The notes under the pieces were generated by a model that saw only the letters and a list, made by a program, of their open reading frames with translations, had not been told where the DNA came from and did no database searches. From AWTP1-13 sp044868325 (GTDB lineage Bacteria; Pseudomonadota; Alphaproteobacteria; Rhizobiales; Hyphomicrobiaceae), in the NCBI GenBank assembly GCA_044868325.1, contig JBIOWI010000396.1, forward strand, positions 1-6,432: DNA of 6,432 nt, given 5' to 3'. Of this stretch, positions 1 to 5,476 are shown one piece after another. The first letter of the stretch is position 1, and each line of letters opens with the position of its first letter. Position numbers and translations under genes: made by a program.

Positions 1-1371
1 CTGTCCCTCCCCCCCAAGGGGGGAGGGGACCCTGCGGCGCGCTCCCGCTTCGTCATCGAGGGTCGGCGAAGCCGGTGATCGGCTGAGATGGTACGGCAGC
101 GTCCGCACGTCGCCGTTGGCGATCCACGCCGCGTCCGCGCCGATCTCGCGCGCCTCGATCGGCATCCGCTCCAGCTCCGGCTCGCTCTCCAGCAAGGCGT
201 CGATCCGGTCCCGGCCCTCCTCCGGCTCCAGCGAGCAGGTGCTGTAGACCAGCGTGCCGCCCGGCCGCACCAGCGACGCCGCGTTGCGCAGCATGCGGCC
301 CTGCACCTCCGCCATGCGCCGGATGTCCGCCGGACTCTTGAGCCGCAGGATGTCCGGATGGCGGCCGATGGTGCCCGTCCCGCTGCAGGGCGCATCGAGC
401 ACGACCGCATCGAATGTGCGCCCCGGCGCCCAGCTGGCAACATCCGCGGCCACCACCTCCGCCGTCAGCCTGAGGCGCTCCAGGTTCTGCCCCAGACGCT
501 CCAGCCGCTCGGCGGAATCGTCCACCGCCGTAACCAGCGCTCCGGCCGCGGCGAGGCCCGCCGTCTTGCCGCCCGGGGCCGCGCACAGATCGGCCACCGT
601 GCGGCCCGTCACGTCGCCGGCCGCACGCGCCACCAGCGCCGCCGCGGCCCCCTGCACCCACCACGCCCCTTCGGCATAGCCCGGCAGGTCCTCGACGCGC
701 CCGTGCGCGGCGAGGCGCACGGAGCCCGACGGCAGCACCGCGCCGCCCAGCCGCTGGGCCCAGGCGGCGGCATCCTCGCCGGGCTTCAGCGACAGGTCGA
801 GCGGCGGCTCTTTCAAGCTGGCCTCGGCGATGCGTCGCGCGGCCTCAGGGCCGTAGGCCTTCTCCCACCGCTGCCACAGCCAGGCAGGAATGTTGAGCCT
901 GATCGGGTCCTGCCCGGACAGGAGCGCTGCGCCCTCGCCCGCAACCCGCCGCAGAACGGCGTTGACGAGCCCCGCGAAGTTGGCCCCGTGCGGCTCCCGC
1001 CGCACCGCCTCGACGGCAAGATCGACTGCAGCATGGGGCGAGGTCTCGAGGCAGATGAGCTGGGCCGCGCCAGCCAGCAGGACCGCCCACACCCGCCGCG
1101 CCGACCTGGGCAGCGGCTTCGCCAGGAACGTCCGCAACACCTGCTCCAGCTCGCCCTGCCGCCGCAGCACCGTCGCCGCCAGCATCCTGGCAAACGCGCG
1201 ATCGCGCGGCGCCATGGCCACTACCTCGGGGCGCGCGGCAGCTTCTGCCAGGGTTTGGTCCAGGGGCCGCCGATGAAGGAGGACGCCGGCGATCAGGTCG
1301 TGTGCGAGGCTGCGCGCCGCGAGCCCTGGCGGCGCTGCTCGGGGCCGTTGTCTACGCCGCTGTGCCGGCAC
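1..1371 (-). CDS. rsmB: 16S rRNA (cytosine-C5) methyltransferase RsmB, 3' end beyond window
   Basis: RsmB methylates C967 of 16S rRNA (E. coli numbering) using S-adenosylmethionine in the cytoplasm. The frame reads open for 457 codons from a GTG at 1371 to the left edge. Residues about 15-145 fit the N-terminal NusB-like RNA-binding domain. The SAM-binding motif DLCAAPGGKT is at 261-270. The two family cysteines are present: C329 in DAPCSGTG and C379, the expected nucleophile, in YSTCSLEPEE. They are spaced as in E. coli RsmB (C325/C375). The GTG is the only usual start codon between the upstream in-frame stop and the conserved N-terminus; no strong ribosome binding site precedes it. The region after TLPYHL (about residue 430) does not show the usual C-terminal DGFFAARL-type ending. 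Instead it reads into a low-complexity tail over a GC hairpin and has not stopped by base 1. The gene is downstream of the dioxygenase gene and may be read through from it. The identification is firm; the C-terminus is uncertain. Confidence 0.93.
   Translation of the reverse strand, partial: MPAQRRRQRPRAAPPGLAARSLAHDLIAGVLLHRRPLDQTLAEAAARPEVVAMAPRDRAFARMLAATVLRRQGELEQVLRTFLAKPLPRSARRVWAVLLAGAAQLICLETSPHAAVDLAVEAVRREPHGANFAGLVNAVLRRVAGEGAALLSGQDPIRLNIPAWLWQRWEKAYGPEAARRIAEASLKEPPLDLSLKPGEDAAAWAQRLGGAVLPSGSVRLAAHGRVEDLPGYAEGAWWVQGAAAALVARAAGDVTGRTVADLCAAPGGKTAGLAAAGALVTAVDDSAERLERLGQNLERLRLTAEVVAADVASWAPGRTFDAVVLDAPCSGTGTIGRHPDILRLKSPADIRRMAEVQGRMLRNAASLVRPGGTLVYSTCSLEPEEGRDRIDALLESEPELERMPIEAREIGADAAWIANGDVRTLPYHLSRSPASPTLDDEAGARRRVPSPLGGEGQ
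3..30. repeat. C-rich/G-rich palindromic element
   Basis: Bases 5-14 pair perfectly with 18-27 around a 3-base loop (CAA), and G3/T4 can extend the stem to A29/C30 if one G is bulged. There is no T-run visible inside the window on either side, so it is not a recognisable intrinsic terminator. Hairpins of this CCCTCCCC..GGGGAGGG style recur in many alphaproteobacterial genomes, from memory and unverified. It sits within the still-open RsmB frame. Confidence 0.7.
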
Positions 1372-1393
1372 TGTCGGGCTGTCCGGTTTGTTT

Positions 1394-1482
1394 AGGCAAT
1401 AGGGCAGTAAGGCAGTAGGGCAATAGCCAGTGAGGCGATAGCACGGATCTTACTGCCTTACTGCCTTACTGCTCCATTGCCT
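1394..1482. repeat. Inverted array of 8-base tandem units
   Basis: Bases 1394-1425 are four consecutive 8-base units of consensus RGGCARTA (AGGCAATA, GGGCAGTA, AGGCAGTA, GGGCAATA). Bases 1451-1482 carry the same array inverted; its reverse complement reads AGGCAATG, GAGCAGTA, AGGCAGTA, AGGCAGTA. The two arms match at 28 of 32 positions and are separated by 25 bases (1426-1450). The right arm includes the last codons and TAA stop of the dioxygenase gene. The transcript could fold into a long imperfect stem at the dioxygenase 3' end, which may serve as a transcript end or stability element. No T-run follows it, so a classical intrinsic terminator is unlikely. Confidence 0.85.
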
Positions 1483-2455
1483 TCCCTTTGATCGGCGCCG
1501 CCGGCAGCTTCGACTCGCCGGGCTCCATCACGAAATTGTACTCCAGCGAGTACCACGGGCCGTCCGCGCCCGGGTCCGGCGCCGGCTCGTCCTCGTGGCG
1601 CACATAGTTGCCAATCAGGCGGCGTGTGACGCCGAATTGCACGTCCGTTTCGAGATAAGGGTCGTCCGGCACGTACACCTGCGAGATCAGCGTCTTGAAA
1701 CCCTCCTTGCTGGCCAGGAAATGCAGGTGCGCCGGCCGCATGTTGTGGCGACCCTGGGCGCGCAACAGGTCGCCCACCGGGCCGTCGATGGGAATCGGAT
1801 ATCCGGCCGGCTTGATGCTGCGGAAGCTGATGTGGCCGGTCGCGTCGGTGTGGAGCTTGCCGCGCAGGTTCATGTCGGCCTGCTTGGGGTCCTGGTTCTC
1901 GTAGAGGCCCTCGGTGGAGGACTGCCAGATGTCCACCTCGGCGCCTACGACCGGCCGGTCGTCCCTGTCGCGGAACCAGGCCCGCACGAACAGCGCCTCG
2001 CCGGGAGTGGGCGACCGCACGATCGAGCCGCCGTTGGGCGTGGGCGGCGAGCTCTCACGCCAGAACGGCCCCAGCAGGCTGGCGTCGGTCTCTCCGCCGT
2101 GACCGTTGTTCAGGAGGCAGACCAGCTGCGACAACCCGAGCGAGCCCGCCATCAGGATCGCCTCGTTGTGGGAGTCGCTGGAGGCCTTGCCGACGGCGTT
2201 GACGTAGCGCGCCGCCGTGCGCAGCTCCTCCTCTGTCAGCTTGACCTCGCGCGCGAAGTCGTGGAGGTGGCGCACGAGGGCCGACATTATCTCCTTGAAG
2301 CGCGCGTTGGGCGCCCGCTGCAGCTCGCTCAGGACGGCGGTAGTCACGTCCTCCTGCTTCTCGATAATCACGGCCTGTGGTCTCCGGCTTTCCCAGGTGA
2401 AGTGAGGGTGGCGCGAGGCTCCGGCCGCCGAGCGGCCGCGAGCTGCGCCAAACAT
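1466..2455 (-). CDS. Intradiol ring-cleavage dioxygenase (catechol/hydroxyquinol 1,2-dioxygenase type)
   Basis: This is a 329-residue non-haem Fe(III) dioxygenase that cleaves a catechol-type ring between its two hydroxyls, giving a muconate or maleylacetate-type product in the cytoplasm. Residues about 38-115 match the helical N-terminal dimerisation domain of catechol and hydroxyquinol dioxygenases. Residues about 150-310 form the catalytic beta domain, with the signature VVGAEVDIWQSSTEGLYE at 169-186. All four iron ligands are visible: Y185, Y219 (in GYPIPIDGP), H243 and H245 (RPAHLHF). The N-terminal domain, including HDFAREVKLTEEE, looks closer to hydroxyquinol-type enzymes, but the substrate cannot be settled from sequence. 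The ATG at 2455 is chosen because GGAGG lies 4 bases before it; a GTG at residue 29 is an alternative that would remove a weakly conserved, Arg-rich leader. No muconate cycloisomerase, maleylacetate reductase or LysR-type regulator is in view. The last residues are encoded by a repeat array. Confidence 0.93.
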   Translation of the reverse strand: MFGAARGRSAAGASRHPHFTWESRRPQAVIIEKQEDVTTAVLSELQRAPNARFKEIMSALVRHLHDFAREVKLTEEELRTAARYVNAVGKASSDSHNEAILMAGSLGLSQLVCLLNNGHGGETDASLLGPFWRESSPPTPNGGSIVRSPTPGEALFVRAWFRDRDDRPVVGAEVDIWQSSTEGLYENQDPKQADMNLRGKLHTDATGHISFRSIKPAGYPIPIDGPVGDLLRAQGRHNMRPAHLHFLASKEGFKTLISQVYVPDDPYLETDVQFGVTRRLIGNYVRHEDEPAPDPGADGPWYSLEYNFVMEPGESKLPAAPIKGKAMEQ

Positions 2456-2588
2456 AGACCCTCCTACACCACATTCCGAGGCCGCGTTAGGTTTGTAGGC
2501 TCACTGGAGCCTTGTCTGTGTGCAAGGGCTGTGTCCAGGGGGCTGCGCGCGCAGCAGCGCGTAACGGGCACCACCTGGGCAAGCGGCG
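2456..2588. other. Intergenic region between lipoprotein and dioxygenase genes
   Basis: This 133-base gap contains a perfect 14-base palindrome at 2542-2555 (GCTGCGCGCGCAGC), which could form a short hairpin after the lipoprotein gene but has no T-run. I see no convincing -35/-10 pair for the dioxygenase gene. Other than the ribosome binding site at its left end, nothing else is recognisable. Confidence 0.5.
2459..2464 (-). promoter_or_regulatory. Ribosome binding site of the dioxygenase gene
   Basis: On the minus strand GGAGGG lies 3 bases before the ATG at 2455 (GGAGG 4 bases before). It is the clearest Shine-Dalgarno match in the window and supports the long 329-residue start over the internal GTG. 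Confidence 0.6.
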
Positions 2589-3701
2589 CTATGGCGCGGG
2601 CTTTAAGATCTCAGCGAGGCGCTCCAGATACCGCTCCTCTTCCTCCTTGCTCTTGCGCCTCTCAAGCTCGAGCACGACTTGCGTTTGGGCGTACTGCCCC
2701 TTCTGCTGCAAGGCTTCCAGCGTGCGCGCGGTGCGCACCCCATACTGGCTATAGATTAGGTTGTTCGGTGCTATGAAATTGCCAGGTTGGGGCGGTTGGT
2801 TCATGATCTGCGCGCCGGTTATCGCTCGAAGATATTCCTGCTCCTTCCTCAAAACTTTTTCAGCGCGCGTTTTGGTATCCGCCCTCTGCTTCCTGAGCTC
2901 CCGACCGACTTTGTTTGATCGTGGGTCCATAAACCGCAGATCCACGTCCTCCAGCTCGTCGGCGATCGCCGGATCCCGAGCCAGCACGACAGTCAGCTTG
3001 TGGACATCTTTGCGTGTCGCGTCGCCAAAAAACGATGCGCCGGTCAACCTGAAGCTGCCGACCCCGACTGCGTTGAGCACCAAAGTGGGCTTTATGCCGC
3101 CACCGATCTCCGTTGTAAACGTGAGGACATCGGAGAAAACTGTGGGAGTGCCCGTGGCGGCCCCCGGCGCATCGTCGTCGCTCTTGGCCAAGGTCGTCAG
3201 CTTCTCCAGCCCCACGTAGGTCCGGACGATCTCATGCATTCCAATTGAGCCCGTGATGGGATACAGCCTGTTAGCCTCCTCCCTCTCCTCGGTGCAGTTG
3301 GCGGCCCTCAGCGTTTCGAGGCTCTCAACGATTCGGAAAACGCGCTGCGCCTCACGCTTCCGCTCGGATGCCGCCGTCACGTCAACGGTCGAGACCCCTG
3401 CAGCATGCTTCCCCGTGAAAACTAGCTTGCCTCGGCCGTCGCCTGCGACCGTGCCAGCGTTGTTGACCTCCGTTATGTTGAAGTCGAAATCGTAGCCAAT
3501 GAACGTCGTCTTGAGGAAGGGATGGTCCGGCCGGATTCGGCGCAAGGGCTGCGCGCCTTCGCAGCGGATCTTCTCGACGATCTCGTAGGTGCTCTTACGC
3601 GGGAAATCTCCCGGCAGGGGATGCATGGAGCAGCCCATGCCGCTCGCGAGAACCAGACCAATGCACACGCGAACGCTATGCTGACGCAACGACTCAATCA
3701 T
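2589..3701 (-). CDS. Putative lipoprotein of unknown function
   Basis: I do not recognise the family of this 370-residue protein. The N-terminus looks like a lipoprotein signal: a short charged segment (residues 1-11, with R6 and R11), a hydrophobic stretch VCIGLVLASGMG at 12-23, and Cys24 as the likely lipidated residue. The lipobox GMGC is atypical because Met at -2 is unusual. The mature part starts SMHPLPGDFPRKSTYEIVEKIRCEG and contains polar, mixed alpha/beta-looking sequence, including a Gly-rich strand region at about 190-220 (TFTTEIGGGIKP, LVLNAVGVGSFRLTG). Charged, probably coiled-coil segments lie at about 262-295 and 340-367. There are no membrane helices after the signal. The ATG at 3701 has only a weak GGGGG-like site about 11 bases upstream. 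Sampled GC is about 47-55%, below the neighbours at about 68%, suggesting transfer or relaxed composition. It is probably anchored in the envelope facing the periplasm; function unknown. Confidence 0.8.
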   Translation of the reverse strand: MIESLRQHSVRVCIGLVLASGMGCSMHPLPGDFPRKSTYEIVEKIRCEGAQPLRRIRPDHPFLKTTFIGYDFDFNITEVNNAGTVAGDGRGKLVFTGKHAAGVSTVDVTAASERKREAQRVFRIVESLETLRAANCTEEREEANRLYPITGSIGMHEIVRTYVGLEKLTTLAKSDDDAPGAATGTPTVFSDVLTFTTEIGGGIKPTLVLNAVGVGSFRLTGASFFGDATRKDVHKLTVVLARDPAIADELEDVDLRFMDPRSNKVGRELRKQRADTKTRAEKVLRKEQEYLRAITGAQIMNQPPQPGNFIAPNNLIYSQYGVRTARTLEALQQKGQYAQTQVVLELERRKSKEEEERYLERLAEILKPAP

Positions 3702-3983
3702 TTGCTCAAACCCCCAACAAACACCACTAATTGCTCAGCTCAAGCTATCCGGTATTCTGCAGTCTGCTAGTGGGAAAAAGGCATCGGAACATCGGATACG
3801 GATATGATTGATCGTGTACGATTTCTCTGAACCCGTTCGAAAGGCTTTTCCTGGCCCGGTTCTCCATTACATTTCCATAGCTTGACGGCTGGTCGGCAGA
3901 AATGTCACAGCGCCGACAAGAACGGCGAGCAAGCAAAAAAAGGAAATTGGCCGCGTACGCGTGGGGCCGGCTGCCGGCAGTGG
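3702..3983. other. Intergenic region between coaA and lipoprotein genes
   Basis: This is a 282-base low-GC gap. Its right part holds the probable coaA terminator. Its centre has a short inverted repeat, ATCGT-GT-ACGAT, at about 3811-3822, which could be a protein-binding site, though this is weak. It should contain the promoter of the lipoprotein gene, but I could not find a convincing -35/-10 pair. A 40-codon minus-strand ORF at 3745-3867 has no clear ribosome binding site and is not called. Confidence 0.5.
3935..3968 (-). terminator. Possible Rho-independent terminator of hisE-coaA
   Basis: On the minus strand, 16 bases after the coaA stop codon, GGCC (3965-3968) can pair with GGCC (3949-3952). 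An inner CGC/GCG pairing closes a GTAC loop, with a few bases bulged on the 5' side. The hairpin is followed by AATTTCC and then seven Ts (3935-3941). The T-run is a good sign; the bulged stem makes it imperfect. Confidence 0.5.
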
Positions 3984-4991
3984 TCAGATCCGACGTAGCG
4001 ACACGGTCTCGACCCGGTGGTCCGAACCCTTGCGCAGGATCAGGCGGGCGCGCTGCCGGGTGGGCAGGATGTTCTCGTAGAGGTTCTTCTCGTTGATGGT
4101 GGTCCAGATCTCCAGCGCCTTTGCGCGTGCTTCGTCGGGGGTGAGTAGCGCATAGCGGTGGAAGTAGGCGGCCGGATCGCGAAAGGCGATCTCGCGTAGC
4201 CGCATGAAGCGCGTGACGTACCACTCCTCGATCACCTTGGCGTCGGCGTCGAGGTAGATCGAGAAGTTGAAGAAGTCGGAAACGAAGGGGATCGCCGTGC
4301 CGTCCCTTGGCAGGCGCGCCGGCTGCAGCACGTTCAGCCCCTCGACGATGAGAATGTCGGGGCGGTCGACGACGTTGGTCTGGTCCGGCATGATATCGTA
4401 GTGGAAATGCGAGTAGACGGGCGCCCCGACCTGTTCCTTCCCCGACTTCACCTCGTGGAGGAAGTTCAAGAGGCGCGCCGTATCGAAGCTCTCCGGGAAG
4501 CCCTTGCGGTTCATGAGGCTGCGGCGCTCCAGCTCGGCATTGGGATAGAGGAAGCCGTCGGTGGTGATCAGGTCGACGCGCGGGTGGTCGGGCCAGCGCG
4601 CCAGCAGCGCTCTCAGCACGCGCGCCGTGGTGCTTTTTCCAACAGCGGGCGAGCCGGCGATGCCGAGGATGTAAGGCACGCGGCCATCGCCCCGCCGCCC
4701 CAGGAAGCGGGTGGTGACGGCGTGCAGCTCCTGCGCCGCGGCGACATGCAGATTGAGGAGCCGAGACAGAGGCAGGTAGATCTGCTCCACCTCGGCCACC
4801 GAGAGGTCCTCGATGACGCCGGACAGCTGATCGAGCTCGCGCGGCACCAGCGTCATCGGCGTATCGGCACGCAGCCTCGCCCATTCCGCGCGGCTGAACA
4901 CGCGGTAGGGCGAAAAGGCGAGGGGGCTCTTGTCCGCCGCTGAGGCCGGAGCTTCGGCGCCGGAGGCGCGAGGCGCGCTCGTTGGATTCAT
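3984..4991 (-). CDS. coaA: Type I pantothenate kinase
   Basis: CoaA phosphorylates pantothenate with ATP to 4'-phosphopantothenate, the first and usually rate-limiting step of coenzyme A synthesis, in the cytoplasm. The 335-residue protein carries the P-loop GSPAVGKST at 113-121 after a core beta strand (PYILGIA). Next come the TTDGF motif with D145, the pantothenate-site segment YSHFHYD at 193-199, the strand DILIVEGLN at 212-220, and the C-terminal INEKNLYENILPTRQRARLIL typical of the bacterial type I family. It is slightly longer than the E. coli enzyme (316 residues) because of an Ala/Ser-rich leader of about 25 residues. Its ATG overlaps the hisE TGA in ATGA, with no strong ribosome binding site of its own, so translation is probably coupled to hisE. 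Type I enzymes are generally feedback-inhibited by CoA; that is family knowledge, not shown here. Confidence 0.97.
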   Translation of the reverse strand: MNPTSAPRASGAEAPASAADKSPLAFSPYRVFSRAEWARLRADTPMTLVPRELDQLSGVIEDLSVAEVEQIYLPLSRLLNLHVAAAQELHAVTTRFLGRRGDGRVPYILGIAGSPAVGKSTTARVLRALLARWPDHPRVDLITTDGFLYPNAELERRSLMNRKGFPESFDTARLLNFLHEVKSGKEQVGAPVYSHFHYDIMPDQTNVVDRPDILIVEGLNVLQPARLPRDGTAIPFVSDFFNFSIYLDADAKVIEEWYVTRFMRLREIAFRDPAAYFHRYALLTPDEARAKALEIWTTINEKNLYENILPTRQRARLILRKGSDHRVETVSLRRI

Positions 4992-5317
4992 GCAATACGC
5001 CCGGTTCTGGCCGCCTTTTCAGCGAGGCCGGAAGTGCCCATGCGCGATTCGAGCTCGGCCAACACGTCCTGCCAGGGCACCTGCCGGCACTCCAGGAGCA
5101 CCAGGAGGTGGTAGAGGAGATCGGCCGCCTCGCGCGTGAGCGCACCGGTGTCGGCGCCCATGGCGGCAATGACCGTCTCCGTCGCCTCCTCGCCGAGTTT
5201 CTTGGCGCAGCGCTCGGGGCCGGCGTCGATGAGCTGGCGGGTATAGGAGCTGGCTGCGCTCTCGGCCCGGCGCGCCCGGATCAGCGCCGCCAGCCGCTGC
5301 AGCACGTCGTCGGCCAT
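4988..5317 (-). CDS. hisE: Phosphoribosyl-ATP pyrophosphatase
   Basis: HisE hydrolyses phosphoribosyl-ATP to phosphoribosyl-AMP and pyrophosphate, the second step of histidine synthesis, in the cytoplasm. The protein is 109 residues, a normal length for stand-alone HisE. It has the all-alpha MazG/HisE metal-binding pattern: E43, E44 and E47 in GEEATETVIAAM, then E63 and D66 in REAADLLYHLLVLL. The ATG at 5317 is supported by GAGG (5322-5325) 4 bases upstream, next to a palindromic repeat. The stop codon overlaps the coaA start by four bases. In many alphaproteobacteria hisE follows hisF and precedes coaA. Here no hisF is seen; kdsA lies upstream beyond a repeat-containing gap, so hisE seems separated from the rest of the his genes. 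The identification is very secure. Confidence 0.96.
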   Translation of the reverse strand: MADDVLQRLAALIRARRAESAASSYTRQLIDAGPERCAKKLGEEATETVIAAMGADTGALTREAADLLYHLLVLLECRQVPWQDVLAELESRMGTSGLAEKAARTGRIA

Positions 5318-5476
5318 ACGGCCTCGCAGGGGTCAGACCCCTCGCCTCCAGCGCTCTGATATGCACAACCGTCCGACGCGAGGGGTCTGACCCCTGTCGG
5401 CATGGGCCGCTTCCCGCCACTCCAACTACGCCACCGGGCAGGCGTCAAGGGGCGCCGGCATGCCGGAAACAGGGAG
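5318..5476. other. Intergenic region between kdsA and hisE
   Basis: This 159-base gap is dominated by the paired palindromes at 5327-5396. Just after the kdsA stop, in the minus direction, a 12-base perfect palindrome at 5455-5466 (CCGGCATGCCGG) could form a small hairpin, but no T-run follows. No promoter could be assigned to hisE, and no remnant of hisF is recognisable. Confidence 0.5.
5327..5396. repeat. 19-bp perfect inverted repeat made of two palindromes
   Basis: Bases 5327-5345 (CAGGGGTCAGACCCCTCGC) are exactly the reverse complement of 5378-5396, separated by 32 bases. Each arm is itself a near-perfect palindrome (AGGGGTC-A-GACCCCT, 7-bp stem around one base). The element can therefore form either two small hairpins or one long 19-bp stem. 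It ends 9 bases upstream of the hisE ATG, so it lies in the 5' leader of hisE-coaA if transcription starts upstream. This layout resembles REP/BIME-type dispersed elements. Confidence 0.9.

Noticed and set aside
88..1395. 435-codon open frame on the plus strand
   Set aside because: It lies opposite rsmB, whose minus-strand frame carries both the SAM motif and the catalytic cysteines; the plus product is Arg/Pro-rich with no domain, typical of a high-GC shadow frame.
1394..1482. Possible CRISPR array
   Set aside because: Units are 8 bases and directly abutting, with no unique spacers, and the two halves are inverted.
1595..2776. 393-codon open frame on the plus strand
   Set aside because: It is opposite the dioxygenase gene with intact iron ligands and shows no recognisable motif.
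3745..3867. 40-codon minus-strand ORF starting MENRARKSLS
   Set aside because: No clear ribosome binding site, no recognised family, and this length is expected by chance in an intergenic gap.
3745..5169. 474-codon open frame on the minus strand
   Set aside because: It is a different frame across coaA and part of hisE, both of which are unmistakable in their own frames; the product is low-complexity.
5401..5450. tRNA-like stretch on the minus strand (GGCGTAGTTGGAG)
   Set aside because: No acceptor stem, anticodon arm or T-loop can be built around it.
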